A DNA stretch of 64,000 nucleotides from Porogramme epimiltina (GCA_900155495.1 FTLJ01000442.1:1-64000); one strand, 5' to 3'. Numbered from the stretch's first letter, positions 43,816-56,624 are shown. Notes: generated by a model from the letters alone, not told the origin. Translations and numbers: made by a program.

Positions 43816-46071
43816 ATGGCCGCTCTCCATCCAGTGTTCCTATACCTCGCCTTCGCAGCGGCCATCGCCGCAGTCCTTTGGAGGACGAAGCGGCGTGGTG
43901 GTAGCGCGTTGCCGCTTCCCCCAGGCCCGCCGCGGCTCCCTATCATCGGGAACATGCTCGACATGCCGAAGCACGATATGCACGAGACGTTCCGTGACAT
44001 GTGCACAAAGTATGGTGCGTTCTGCCCCCCCCNNTTTTCCCCCCCCCCCCCCCCCCACTCTTCCCACATCTCGAGGCCCACAACTTAGCCCCGTCGCAGG
44101 TGATGTCCTATACCTCGACGTATGCGGACAGCCGATGATCATTTTGGGTTCCCACGAGGTCGCCATCGACCTCCTGGAGAAACGATCTGCAAACTACTCT
44201 GATAGGCCATCGTCGGTCATGGCTGATTTGTACGTCCCTGGATGTATACCCCTCGAGTCGCTTCGTGGACTGATTATGCGCCTCGATGTTCCCGCGGAAC
44301 TGCCAGGTCTGAATTCCACTGGGCCCTGGCATCACAGAGGTACGGATCGTGGTGGAGGCGTCATAGGCGTGCGCTGCACCAGTACCTCAACCCAAATGCG
44401 ATCAAGAACTACTATGCGTCACAGAAGTTGGAGGCGCACCGCTTCGTTCGGCGGCTCATCGACTCGCCTGAGGACTTCTTGCACCACACTAGGCAGTGCG
44501 TACTCCTTTCCTGCTTCTGTGACTGCTTCTCTTCCCTGCTTGATTCCCAATTGTGAGAGACACAATGCTCCTCCTCCATACTGCCTGTGGTCCCGGAAGT
44601 GCCGACGAACAATATCCCCTATTCTTTCTATCCCCATCCTCCTCACCGTTGCGCCACTATATCGTCTCACAGCTAATGACTGTCTTGCAGTTACTTCGGA
44701 TCCGCAGTGATGCGTGTAACATACGGGATTGAGGTCGACGACGAAGACGAGGATTATCTTGGCATTGCTGAAGACCTGATGACGCGCTTCTCGGAGGTCT
44801 TCACTCCTGGAAAGTACGCCGTCGAGGGTTTCCCTAGCCTGCGGCATGTATTCCCGCCACGCATGGGGTTCAAACGCGACGCAGAGGAGCTGCGGCTGGC
44901 GTCGCTGCGGATGATCAATATACCGTGGAGCACTACGAGGGCGGCGATGGTGAGCCTTCAACCATCGGTTTCTGTGCTCGAGGGGAGCTAACATTACCGT
45001 CGCCTGTCGTTGTGCGCGGCGATAGAACAAAGGAACCGCAGCCCCGTCAATGGTGTCAGGGCTTGTTGAGGGGCTACAGGCAGGGGAGAAAAGCCAGGTA
45101 CAAGCGGATGACGAGGATGTCATCAAGAACGCTGCAGCGAATGCGTACGGCGGAGGTGCCGACACGGTGAGTTCCTGCACACATCTGCATATTGCGCTTC
45201 TCTGACCCTGCGGTGTGCCACGTACAGACGTTTTCGACTGTCCTGACCTTCTTTGCCGCCATGACCATGTTTCCAGACGTTCAAAAGAAGGCACAGGCAG
45301 AACTCATGTCCGTCGTTGGCCCGAACCGCCTCCCCGAATATGAGGATGAATCGTCCCTACCCTACATCCGTGCGATCGCGAAAGAGTGTCTGCGCTGGCG
45401 ATCCGTAGCTCCGCTTGGTGTGCCCCACCGCGTTCTGGAGGAAGACGAGTATCGGGGGTTCCGTATCCCCAAGGGTGCCGTGGTACTACCAAATATCTGG
45501 TGTGTTCCCCCTCTACTAAGCCAATCAAGGTATACTAAAATGCGCCCGTGTCTGGTAGGGCCTACTCACGTGATCCTACGGTGTACGACAGCCCCGAGGC
45601 GTTCATGCCGGAGCGTTTCCTCACCCCGGACGGCAGGTTCGACCGGCCGGACGTGCGCGACCCCGCGACAATCGCTTTTGGTTACGGACGTCGGTCAGTC
45701 ATCAGTCTGACTGCGCGTTTATCTGTACCATGCTGACTTCCGCTTCCATGAAAGGATCTGTCCGGGCCGCCACTTCGCAGAATCGTCCCTGTTCATGGTG
45801 GTCTCGACCGTGCTTCACACTCTGAACATCAGCGCACCGATCGGACGTGATGGGAAGCCCATTCTTCCGTCTGGCAAGATGGTCACCGGGTTGTTATCGT
45901 GAGTCTGTCTACATGGAGCATTCTGCCATGATCTTGTGCTGAGGATTCTGGGTTGGTTGTTGCAGACATCCGGAGCCATACGAATGCGTGATCAAGTCGC
46001 GGTCGGACCAAGGAGAGGCACTCATCAGAGCGAGCTGCCAGGAGCCTCATGGAGCACAGGCAGTGCAATGA
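43816..46071 (+). CDS. Cytochrome P450 no. 3 (tandem array)
   Basis: Nine exons: 43816-44014, 44100-44229, 44307-44495, 44691-44949, 45026-45166, 45228-45499, 45559-45693, 45755-45898 and 45966-46071; 524 residues. The first intron contains a homopolymer C run and the two unknown bases at 44033-44034. All landmarks are intact: LPLPPGPPRLPIIGN, GGGADT, KECLRWR, FMPERF and FGYGRRICPGRHF (Cys about 444). In the helix-C region the usual Q-G-Y-G-P-W-W reads Q-R-Y-G-S-W-W, a change near a haem-propionate contact that is unusual for the array but not obviously fatal. Very similar to P450 no. 4, and the C-terminus matches that of no. 2. Confidence 0.9.
44033..44034. other. Two unknown bases in a poly-C run
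   Basis: Two N within a CCCCC..TTTTCCCC run (about 44025-44057) in intron 1 of P450 no. 3. This may mark an assembly gap or a homopolymer-resolution problem, so the local length is not reliable. Confidence 0.9.
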
Positions 46072-46399
46072 TTCAATCTCGGTCATGTTAGATATAAATC
46101 CCATTATGTGACTTATTACAGCTCTTAAGATCCCTTGCAACCGTTACCTCATAAAACAATAAGGGTTTCAGGAGGATCGGGTTAATGATTTGCTCGCACT
46201 GCGTTCGTTAAGCAAACCAGATATATTGTACATCTACACCTATATATATAGTCCTGGTACATGTGAACACGTCCGAGAGCTGGAAGGCACACTACATCAT
46301 CAACGCGCGCAGCGCGATCGGAGCCTACACCGTGCAATGTAGAGTACGCCACGGGGTTCGGTGAGCATTAGCTAGAACTCAAGAGATGACGAGCGTAGC

Positions 46400-46665
46400 G
46401 CAATTTATGGATGAGGTCACGCAAATCTATCAAGCACACGTACTGTTGGCACACGTCCATCGCTCCTGGCTAGTCACGACCACCACCTGCTCTCGTCCCT
46501 TCCGCTTCACGTACGACGTAGGATGTTCAGCCATGGCCATTGGTTTGTGCACCGCGCAGCTTAATAGTGCACTGTCCAGCTGAAGCCCGTTGAGCGTGAA
46601 CAGTCTGTGCAGATCGTCGTCCACCGACTTGCGCAAGCTCACCTCGAAGACGAGGAGGGTTGAGC
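46400..46665 (-). pseudogene. Second copy of the unknown minus-strand relic
   Basis: Shorter copy of the relic at 40560-41319, in the same position relative to the upstream P450. It reads SVDDDLHRLFTLNGLQLDS and MAEHPTSYVKRKGRE. Its flanks also match those of the first copy (for example an AACCAGATATATTGTACATC stretch at about 40471 and 46215), which shows that the duplicated unit extends well past the P450. Confidence 0.4.
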
Positions 46666-47094
46666 ACACGTCCGAGGGGCAAACGTCTGTAGGAAAACAG
46701 GTAGGAAGTGATGTCTTGACTCGGGGCGAGGCGTTGCTTAGGAGCCGTGTATGTTGCAGAGTTGAAGGAAGGAAAAGTGAGATGAAGGAGGGAAAGAAGA
46801 GGATGGTAAAGACGTGAAAAAGTGTAGCGCCTCCAAGGGGAGGGATGTCACGTGGAAAGCAAACTAGCCGTAGCTAATCGCGCGTATACAAGCGCGTATA
46901 CAAGTGGTCGCACTCGTTCGAAAACCATCATTATGCACAGCAGGTTCAACCACGAACTCGCAAAGGCCTGTACTACTCCCGGGTAACGCGCGTCATCCGC
47001 TCAAAGGACTACTTCTCCCACCTCGTCTCCATACTCAAGTCGCACTAGTCCCGACTCCCCGAGCGCTCCGAGGAATATCTTCGAGGACTCTGAC

Positions 47095-48029
47095 AGTCAG
47101 CTGCACTCGCGGCGGGTTCGGGGGGATGATCCACGAGCTCATGACGGACTTGATCCGATTGATAAGTTAGCTGGTCCCTCCCGACGGCGTCATTCTCGTT
47201 CCTAGTGCGGATGATATGGTTCTCATCGCGGACGCTGAGGAGCGGTGAGCCACATCGTGTATCCGGATAAAATTGTGACTGACATGACCTTATAGCGCCA
47301 TCTACGAGAGTCTAGACTACTTGGTGAAGGACGTTGAGGGCGCCGTTGGCGCTCCGATCACGATCTCCGAGGACAAGGCGACGGTCATTGTGGGTCGCCG
47401 CGTATGCGGATGCCGTCACCCTCCTTGCACGGCATTGAGGGGGGCGTCCTACGGCCCCGGGGCGCAGACGACGTTCCGAGCTAGAAGTTTTCTATTCCGG
47501 TGCGTTACAAGCTCCGTCTAGCGCTTTGAGTCACTGAGTGGATTGCGAGCATAGTATTGTTCCTGATAACGCTGGACGCTTACGTAGAGCAAGAGTTCGC
47601 GAAGCTGAACAGCAAGAACGAGCTAAAGATCGATAATCACCACGGGGGCAAGCATTGGGATGCCGACTACAAAGGCCGGAACTACGAATGAGCTAAACGC
47701 GCATTGAGGTAGCTATGTCTTGCATAGTACGAAGGCTGGTCTCTGATTGTGCTGTTGCGGGCGGTGTACAAGCGAACACTGGATCTTATTCACGAAAGTG
47801 GATCGATTACAGTCGCACCCACCTTTGCGGAGAGTCTGGACATGTACGTCCTGCTTCTCCCTCTGTGTTGGGGTCGGCTCCACAAATGAGAAGCTTGAGC
47901 GTACTAACTTCATCAAGGCTGTAAGTAATTGTCTCCCTTGGGTCCTCCGGAAACCATGTTGCTCACATCACGCAATAGTGCAAACTGCTGGGGACGCCCT
48001 TGTGCGTGGCCGGCCCGATCAGTGTGTGA
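47095..48029 (+). pseudogene. DUG1 pseudogene copy b
   Basis: Equivalents of the 3' part of exon 4 through exon 9. The exon 4 part keeps CGGGTTCGGG and the D-A-E-E-R end but has a stop after LIRLIS. The exon 5 part reads [20 protein letters not shown] and then shifts frame at the R-M-R-M-P motif. Exons 6-8 are shortened, and the metal-binding GAHS segment is lost. The final ATCAGTGTGTGA stop context is preserved. Confidence 0.85.
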
Positions 48030-48765
48030 AAGCCACGAAGACCCTAGAGGTTGCACGAAGGCTGAACAGAAGGATGCTGTGCAAATTGTCGGCAGATCTG
48101 TATCACTATTCTGTATGGTTCTATCACCGGTATGCGGGATTCGGTTCACCATGCTCTTCCCATGCGGATGTCTCGGTTTTACCAGCGTCTTCTCGTAGCA
48201 CCGTGATTCCTCTCGCTTTTGACAAGTATCCCCCTGCGTTCTTACCCCGATTCGGATCGGGGCCTCGCCTTTGGCAGAGTTATTATTAGACTACTCCCGT
48301 GATCACCAGGTAACAGCGTCCGGCGTCGCCAGCTATCATCACCTTAATCTCAAGAAGCCGGTAGGATTGGACGCTGAAAGGGTCAAGGTAAGCGTCGTGT
48401 TGTTGACTTGGTACTCGTAATCTCACAGTTTTCTGGTCAGTCGACGCACTTGCGCTTGCTCCGCCAAGAGTTTCGTAAGGGCGACTCGTAGTCGTGACAT
48501 GAAGGACCAACATCTGAATACAAATTTCCCAAATCGCTATGTCGTCTGATGAAACCATGTAGAGGGCTTAGGAAACCTTACGGCGTTCGTAAACCTTGTT
48601 CAAATTTTCACTGATCGTTCTAACGATTGTCTCCCTCTCGGCTCGCCATCTTCATCGCCGGCACCCGCCTTAACGGAACCGGATCCACTACGACATGAAC
48701 CACAACAAACACATGCCCAATGCAGGACTTGCTCCCCCAAGTGCTAAGCCCCCAAAACGGGATCG

Positions 48766-48771
48766 TATATA
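48766..48771 (+). promoter_or_regulatory. TATA box of P450 no. 4
   Basis: TATATA, 38-43 bases before the ATG at 48809. The spacer relic upstream (48367) has its start-like ATG changed to TTG. Confidence 0.6.
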
Positions 48772-48808
48772 GACAACCTCAAGTTTGGTGCCCCTTTTTC
48801 AACCTATC

Positions 48809-51023
48809 ATGGCTGCTCTCCATCCTGTCTTCCTATACCTCGCCGTGCCAGTGGTTATCGCCGCAGTCCTTTGGAGGACGAAGCGGCGTAGCGGCAGCGC
48901 GTTGCCGCTTCCTCCAGGACCACCACGGCTCCCTATCATTGGAAACATGCTCGACATGCCCAAGCATGATATGCATGAGAGGTTCCGTGACATGTCTACG
49001 AAGTATGGTGCGTTTTGCCACCTGCCGCCTCCCTACATCTCGAGGTTTACAATCTATCATGCCTTCCGGCCTCCCCCGCCCCGTTGTAGGTGATGTCGTA
49101 TACCTTGATGTATGCGGACAGCCAATGATCATCCTTGGCTCTCATGAGGTTGCCATCGATCTCCTGGAGAAGCGATCCGCAAACTACTCCGATAGGGCGC
49201 CTTCGGCCATGGCTGACTTGTACGTCCCTCTGTGTACACACTCGAGTCGTTTCGCGGGCTCACTATGGGCCTCGAAATCCTTGAAAAACTCACAGGTCCG
49301 ACTTCCACTGGTCCGTGGCCATACAGGGCTATGGACAGTGGTGGAGGCGCCATAGGCGTGCGCTGCACCAGTACTTCAATCCGAATGCTGTCAAGAACTA
49401 CTATGCGTCACAGAAGTTGGAGGCGCACCGCTTCGTTCGTAGGCTCATCGACGCACCAGAGGACTTCTTGCTCCACACCAGGCAGTGCGTACCCCTTCCC
49501 TGCTTCTGTGACCACTTCTCTTCCCCGCTTGATCCCTCTTTTTGGGAGACACAATGCGCCTCCATACTGCGTTGCCTGCAGTCCCGAAAGTTCAATAAAA
49601 AACCCCCTTTATTCTCAAGCCCCATTCTTCTTGCCGCTCCGTCGATTTATCTTCTCACGACCACCTTGCAGTTACTTCGGCTCCGCAGTGATGCGTGTAA
49701 CGTATGGGGTCGAGGTTGACGAGGAGGAGGAGGACTATCTTGGCATCGCTGAGGACTTGATGACGCGCTTCTCGGAGGTCTTCATTCCGGGAAAGTACCT
49801 CGTCGAGGCTTTCCCTAGCCTGCGACATGTATTCCCACCACGCGTGGGGTTCAAGCGCGACGCAGAGGAGCTGCGGTTGGCGGCGCTACGGATGATCAAT
49901 ACACCGTGGAGTTCTACAAGGGCGGCGATGGTGAGCCTCATACCTTCGTTTTCGGTGCTCGAGGGGGGCTAACGCCACCATCGCTCGTCGTTGTGCGCGG
50001 GGATAGAACAAAGGAACTGCAGTCCCGTCAATGGTGTCAGGGCTTGTTGAAAGGCTACAAGCGGGGGAGAAAGGCCAGGTACAAGCGGATGACGAGGATG
50101 TCATCAAGAACGCTGCAGCGAATGCGTACGGCGGAGGTGCCGACACGGTGAGCTCCTGCACACATATTTACACATTGCGCTTCTCTGACCCCGTGGTGTG
50201 CTACTTGTAGACGTTTTCGACTGTCTTGGCCTTCTTTGCTGCCATGATCCTGTTCCCCGAGGTTCAAAAGAAGGCCCAGGCAGAACTCATGTCCGTCGTT
50301 GGCGCGAACCGCCTCCCCGAATACGATGACGAACCGTCCCTACCCTACATCCATGCGATCGCGAAAGAGTGTCTGCGCTGGCGGTCTGTTGTCCCACTTG
50401 GTATACCCCACCGCGCTTTGGAGGAAGATGAATATCGGGGGTTCCGTATCCCCAAGGGTTCCATAGTACTAGCAAATATCTGGTGCGTTCCACACTACTA
50501 AGCCAGTTGAGGTACACTAAAATGCGCCCCGTGTCTGGTAGGGCCTACTCACGTGATCCTACGGTGTACGGCAACCCCGAGGCGTTTATGCCGGAGTGCT
50601 TCCTTACCCCGGACGGGAAGTTTGACCGGCCAGACGTGCGCGACCCCGCGACAATCGCTTTTGGTTACGGACGCCGGTCAGTCATCACTTTGGCTGCGCG
50701 TTTGTCTCTATTATGCTAACTTCCGCTTCCACGGAAGGATCTGTCCGGGCCTCCACTTCGCAGAATCGTCCCTGTTCATGGTGGTCTCGACCGTGCTTCA
50801 TACCCTGAACATCAGCGCGCCGATCGGACCTGATGGGAAGCCCATTCTCCCGTCTGGCAAGATGGTCACCGGGGTGTTGTCGTAAGTCTGTCTATATGGA
50901 GGCTTCTGCGACAGTCTTGTGCTGAGCGTTCGGGCTGGTTTTGGCAGACACCCGGAGCCATACGACTGCGTGATCAAGTCGCGGTCGGTCCAAGGAGAGG
51001 CGTTGATCAGAGCGAGCTGCTAG
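48809..51023 (+). CDS. Cytochrome P450 no. 4 (tandem array), probably losing function
   Basis: Nine exons: 48809-49007, 49090-49219, 49296-49484, 49672-49930, 50007-50147, 50211-50482, 50542-50676, 50738-50881 and 50948-51023; 514 residues. The frame is open and splice sites are intact, but three changes stand out against its five sisters. PERF reads PECF, which removes the Arg of the E-R-R triad. The haem loop reads RICPGLHF instead of RICPGRHF. The last exon stops early (TAG at 51021 where others have CAG), removing about ten residues. ExxR (KECLRWR), I-helix GGGADT and the haem Cys (about 444) remain. It may be a very young pseudogene or an inactive variant. Confidence 0.85.
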
Positions 51024-51624
51024 GAGCTTCATGGAGTACGGGAAATGCAATGATCCAAGCACTTCCATATTGGAGATGAACTCCATGACGTTTTCCAAGC
51101 GGTGTGTTTAGCTCCAACTCTTACACCGGTGATACATTTCGTAGCCTGGGTATGACGTCCCGTACTATGCGGGTATGTTTTGAATGACGATTTTGCTGTA
51201 TATTCACCATTTCAGGCCTTATTTGTTCCGTCGTGATCAGAGATAGGGACCCGACACGTCATCGTCAGCTTCTTCAGGATTCGAATATTTGAGGGGTCAT
51301 AAGCGCCCGTCAACCCTGTGTCTAGGAGCTCGACCGTCCAAACCGATATGACTCTACAGGGGCTTGTAGATGCTCATATGATCCGTTTTAAACGGAAACA
51401 ACAGGAAACATATTCGATTCTTACGGTACGCTTCTGCCGGGCTTTGGCATCGGCAGGTCAGTGAATGGTTTAGAGACGTTTCATGTGTACCATAACTGAC
51501 GTCTCACGAGTCACCAGTTCCTTCGCTTCAGGTGCCGTTCCCTCAATCCACGTCTACTCCTCATGCATCCGCCGCAACGGAGAAATCGGATGTCGCAGGC
51601 CCCGCTCCGATGATCGAGGCCATG
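51024..51624. other. Spacer before P450 no. 5, without DUG1 remains
   Basis: Unlike the other P450 intervals this 650-base spacer holds no DUG1 sequence and no copy of the spacer relic. Nothing else was recognised. Confidence 0.5.
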
Positions 51625-51631
51625 TATATAA
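51625..51631 (+). promoter_or_regulatory. TATA box of P450 no. 5
   Basis: TATATAA, 40-46 bases before the ATG at 51671. Its surroundings differ from those of the other P450 promoters. Confidence 0.65.
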
Positions 51632-51670
51632 CGCAACTACTATAGCAGGGACCATGCCCACCAATGCACC

Positions 51671-53764
51671 ATGACTTTCCAGCTGTCTCCTCTCCACTGC
51701 GCCGTTGCGATCATATTATTCGTAGCTATCAGATGGATGCTCAAGAAACATAACTCCCTTCCTCTTCCTCCAGGACCTCCTCGTCTCCCATTCCTAGGAA
51801 ATGCGCTCGACATGCCGAAGCACGACGCCCATGAGACCTTCCGCGAAATGAATGCTCAGTATGGTGCGTCCTGCAACCATGCGAATATGCTCACGCGGGC
51901 TGATCTCCTTTTGGTTGTAGGAGACGTCATGTACCTCGAGGTGCTGGGACAGCCGATGGTAATCCTAGGCTCCCATGAAGCTGCCCTGGACCTTCTTGAG
52001 AAGCGCTCCGCCATCTACTCAGACAGGGTACCGTCAGTGATGGTAGAACTGTAAGTACACTGTACCAGCTGCACGGGCTACAGTGTAGTGACGACTGACT
52101 TTGCGGGTTCCGAACTTCGTCGTCTACCATGACAGCGCGGACTTCCGCTGGTCCCACCCTCTTCAGGGGTACGGGCCCTGGTGGAGACGCCATCGCCGTG
52201 CGCTCCACCAATACTTCAACGGGACCGTAGTCAAAGGTTACGCTGTATCGCAGAGACTAGAGGCGCACCTCCTCGTGCGCCGGCTTATAGATGCGCCTCA
52301 AGACTTCCAGCACCACCTCCGACAGTACGTTCCCCCGATGAGGTAGCTAGTGTCGGACGCTGAGCAACCCGCCCCTAGCTACTTCGGATCCTCTATCATG
52401 CGTGTAACGTATGGTGTAGAGGTTGACGAAGCGGAGGAAGACTATCTGGGCATCGCTGAGGCCGCTATGACCTCTTTCTCTTCGGCCTTCACTCCTGGAA
52501 AGCACCTCGTCGAGGCACTCCCGGTCCTTCGCTTCTTACCTTCGTGGTTTCCGGGCACGTCGGGTTTCAGGCGTGAGGCGAAGGAGCTTATGCGCACGAT
52601 GCTTCAGCTGCGCGACGTACCGTGGCGTGCTGCGATGACTGCAATGGTATGTTGCCAAAAACTACCGCGCAAGCTCTTCGGAGTGCTGACGGGGGTCCTC
52701 GGCGGGATCGACCGACTTCAGAACAAGGGAGTAGCACCTCCCTCTATGGTTTCCGGGCTCATGGGTTCCCTGAGCCAGGGGAAGGGAGAGGGAGCGGAAG
52801 AAGGAGACGAGTCAGAGGAGGCTATCATTAAGAATGCTGCGGGTAATGCATACGGTGGCGGGGCTGATACGGTGAGTATGGTGATCCCATCGTCCACACT
52901 GGATATTGACACCCTATTCCAACCTGCAGACGTTGTCGACCGTTCAATGGTTCTTCGTGGCCATGATTCTCTTCCCTGAGGTCCAGAAGAAGGCCCAGGC
53001 AGAGCTCATGGCCGTCGTGGGTCCTAACCGCCTTCCTGAGCACGACGACGAAGAGTCATTGCCATACATCCGAGCGCTCGCTAAGGAATGTCTTCGTTGG
53101 CGCTCCGTTGCCCCTTTGGGCTTCCCTCACCGTGTTCTCGAAGACGATGAATACCGAGGATATCGTATCCCGAAGGGATCGATGGTGATTTCCAACTTGT
53201 GGTGAGTCTATCGTTCCGGCGTAGGTAACAGTACATTTCTGACGATGCTGAAAACCCCCTCAGGGCCTATTCCCGCGAGCCGACCGTCTATTCCAATCCC
53301 GAGGAGTTTATGCCAGAGCGTTTCCTGAAGAATGGAGAATTGGACTACGAAGCTCCAAATCCTGCAGATGTCGCGTTCGGGTACGGTCGCCGGTGAGTAA
53401 GAACATCGATTTCTGGGGAAAGACAGGTGCTCACTCACACCCATGGAAAGGGCGTGTCCTGGCCGCCGTTTCGCAGAGTCGTCCTTGTTCATAGTCATCG
53501 CCAGCATCCTTCACGCCCTGAGCATTGGTCCGCTGATCGGAGAGAAGGGCAAACCTGTCTACCCATCTGGGAAAGCCGTTACCACGGGAATATTGTCGTA
53601 AGTGTTTGAATGGCGATCCAGTGTGCAAGACATTAAATTTACGCTGCCTGTTTAGATATCCAGAGCCGTTCGAGTGCACGACCATACCTCGCTCTTCTGA
53701 GAGCGAGGCACTGATCAGGGCCAGCTGCGAGGAGCTAAAGGCGACATTGGTGGGTAGCGCGTGA
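51671..53764 (+). CDS. Cytochrome P450 no. 5, divergent type B
   Basis: Nine exons: 51671-51863, 51921-52050, 52136-52324, 52379-52646, 52722-52871, 52930-53201, 53264-53392, 53451-53597 and 53656-53764; 528 residues. Splice positions equal those of the sister genes, but the sequence is clearly different: anchor MTFQLSPLHCAVAIILFVAI; LPSWFPGTSGF in place of the sisters' FPPRMGF-type segment; a longer acidic linker before GGGADT; and haem loop FGYGRRACPGRRF (Cys about 446). KECLRWR and FMPERF are intact. Intron 3 is short (54 bases), whereas it is 155-202 in the sisters. It sits directly behind no. 4, so it represents a second P450 type within the array. Codon choice looks less GC-biased than in the neighbours. 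Confidence 0.92.
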
Positions 53765-54364
53765 ATTTGCCAATGCCCAATGAAGGTCGACTCGGAGTCT
53801 GGCCCTTTACCATAGTGTATACTTGTTAGTGAAGCGATACACGTTGCCGCGTTATAATTGGTATTGTTCGAAGTAGCATAGGCCTCCTGAGGCATGCTTG
53901 ATAGAGAGTAATGAACGGCCGGTGATTTTCGAAAACCTCGAGGACAATAAGAGGGGAAGACGACACGGCGCATTGGCGCTTCGAGGTATGACGAAATTTG
54001 TTTACGTAACAGTTCGCAAAAATCGATGGGATCGCCTTTGGTTGAACCGGTTCGGCTCCGTGTACCCCCTTCCCTGTAAACGGTATGGTAACACTGGGAA
54101 CTGCTAGAAAGAGTCAAGACTCGCCGATGCACTCTGGCGTAGCTCCTTCAAGGGGATTTTCATCCACGTGGCACGTAATACCGTGATGGCGCCTCGAGTC
54201 TGAAGGCTACCGCCCGTGGTCAGGGCAACCCACCAAGCTCATGAGTCATAATTCGCTCATGTAGTACCGATTCACAGAGGTCGTCGTTATACTCAGGTGA
54301 GATACGTCAATGGCCCTCAGTTGACCGCGCCGCCGACATACTAAAACTGCAACAGCTCCCCGTC
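53765..54364. other. Spacer after P450 no. 5
   Basis: No gene was recognised. It contains a CCACGTGGCACG stretch at about 54164, similar to strings found at the other unit boundaries. Confidence 0.35.
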
Positions 54365-55776
54365 ACGGCGAACGGGAAGAGTGTCGCACCTATACGGCTC
54401 GACGGTGTTCGGGCTAGGCGTTCCAATCAGTCTCGTTGGCCTCGGCGAGTATGCCATAGACTCCTGCCAACAGGCGTTGATCATGGGAGGCATGCGTTGC
54501 GCCGGGATAGGCGGATGTCGAGAAGACTGGCGGTTCGAGCTGCTATCCGGTCCTCGGGTGATTGGACGTGCTCGGTGCGCTCAAGACCCTCAGGTTAGAG
54601 TTGTTTATGAACACGCGGGTCGCTCCGAAGGGTGGGATAAGGGGGGTCTGGATGACCTCATACAATCGAACTATGAAGACTACGAATGAGAACATCAGCT
54701 TCGGTTGCATTGGCCATTTCTGCATAGTAAGTTTCTGTCCTCGTATGATTACTGGTAGTGACCAATGTGGGTTGATCAGTGCGATGACTACTAACTGAGC
54801 ACTTGTACGTACGGCGCGCGAGGTCACTACTCTGGTGGGCTCGGGCAGGCGACAAAGCGCAGGGCTTATCCAGTCAATGAGGAAGTTGGTCCCGTCCGAT
54901 GGCCCCATTCTCGTTCCTGGAGAAGATGATGCGCTTTGTATGTTGAACTCTGAGGAGCGGTAAGTCTTATCGTGTATGCTGATAGAGTTGTGACTGACAT
55001 GATCCTTTGGCGCCGTATAAGACAGGCTAGGCTGCTAGGCGAAAGGTATTGAAAAAACTCCCGTTGGCGCTCCGATCAGGATCTCGGAAGACATTGTGAC
55101 AACAATCATGGGCCGCATGCGGATGCTGTCTCTCTCTAGTCAATGTGCCCGGCACGTTTTCCTTCCGGTACCGTGTCCTAGCCATCACCCAACATCATCA
55201 TGCCGTCTACTTACCACGAGGACAGCACCATACCCCGTATGCCTCAGGGAGCATTGAACCCCTCGTGATCCCGGATGTTGAACAGGAGTTCATACAGTAT
55301 AATCATAAGGAAAGCTCCAGCTCGAGAGCCGCACGGCAGAAGGCTTCGAGTCACGAACGACAAATACGAGAGCTTTGAAGTGGCGCCGCGGCCTGCCGAG
55401 GTAATAGCATTCATATAGAGAGAAGGCCGGCCTTTGATTGCGGTTCTGCAGGCGGTGTACAAGCGTTCGACGGATCTTACTCGCGAAGGTGGTTCTATTC
55501 CTATCAAGCTCACTTTGGCGGAGAGTCTGGGTATGAATAATCTGCTTCTGCCGATGGGCCGCGGAGACGGTTGCGCATAACAAGCTATTGACGTTCACGT
55601 GCTCGGCGCGATATTGGGCGAACTGCTATCAGCTGCGCGAATGAGAAGCTACAAATTTAGGGAAGACGTGAGTATCTATCTCTCACACGTCTATTCGGGG
55701 TAGCGTCGCTCACACCACGAGATAGAGAAACTTGCGCCGGTCGTATTTGTACGAAGTTTGTGCGATCAGCACATAA
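54365..55776 (+). pseudogene. DUG1 pseudogene copy c (longest)
   Basis: Recognisable from the exon 2 equivalent (CCTCGGCGAGTATGCCATAG against CCTCGGCAAGCATGTCATGG in DUG1) to the last exon. It is therefore the least truncated copy but also the most diverged at base level. The exon 3 remnant ends [14 protein letters not shown] against [13 protein letters not shown]. The exon 5 equivalent has many indels; the exon 7 equivalent keeps [20 protein letters not shown]. Catalytic Asp and Glu codons are lost. Intron positions are still visible. Confidence 0.8.
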
Positions 55777-56581
55777 AGAATTACGCGGTTGTACGAAGGT
55801 TGAACGGAAGTGTATGCGCCTGATACTGCGCAAGCTATCGGCGTACCTTTGTGGCCATTCCATGTGATCCTATCGCCGGTCTGTGGGGCTTGGGTAGCCT
55901 GCTGGTATATGCTCGCTTTCCCGGCTTCACGCAAGTAGCCCGGTTTCAGCAACTTCTTCCCATCGCTCTCTCATTACGGCCGTGCTTGGCAAGTAGTTCT
56001 CCTCCCCTGTCCTGCTTCGGACTGGGATCCCCTGTGACGTCACTCACTTACAGCACCTAGCACTACCTGCGGTCGTGGTTCACAGAGCTAGATAAAATGC
56101 CCGTCGTATGGATCATGGCAAGTGGATCTATGGTCAAGTCTGCATTCTGAGTCTTACTTTGAGCGTCGCAATTGCGCCCACAGGTGTTTCATAATAGCAG
56201 TCGATAGTCTTCCTGACATGAAGAACGGATGGACTCGAATACAAATTGTCGGGCCGCGGCACAGGGACGTAATTCGCCTGAAGAAGTTGTTCAGGAGTAC
56301 ACGTCATATCCACGGTCCGAGGTATTGATGCACCTTCTCAAACATCGCACGGGTTGTCCAATTACCGTAAGGCTCTTTGTTAGTAAAATACCCCGGTTGA
56401 CCATCACCCGATTTAACAGACCTGTCTCTACGATGACACGTGTAACGTAAAACCTACTCCCGATTCAATGTTTTCACTCCCAGGTCCCATTCACCGAATT
56501 CACGAAGTCGGGCCTTCGAAGCTACCGGTAGAACGTGCAGTCTCTGGCAGCGTGGTGCATTCACTGATCAAGATACGAGCA

Positions 56582-56589
56582 TATATAAA
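56582..56589 (+). promoter_or_regulatory. TATA box of P450 no. 6
   Basis: TATATAAA, 36-43 bases before the ATG at 56625. Confidence 0.7.
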
Positions 56590-56624
56590 CTGCCACGGAC
56601 TGAGGCCGGCACATCCAACTTTCG

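Noticed and set aside
44025..44057. Poly-C run as a biological feature
   Set aside because: It contains undetermined bases and is most likely a sequencing or assembly artefact within an intron.
53431..54132. 233-codon minus-strand frame after P450 no. 5
   Set aside because: Its first part is antisense to the last P450 exons and the rest is unique spacer; no domain and no second copy.
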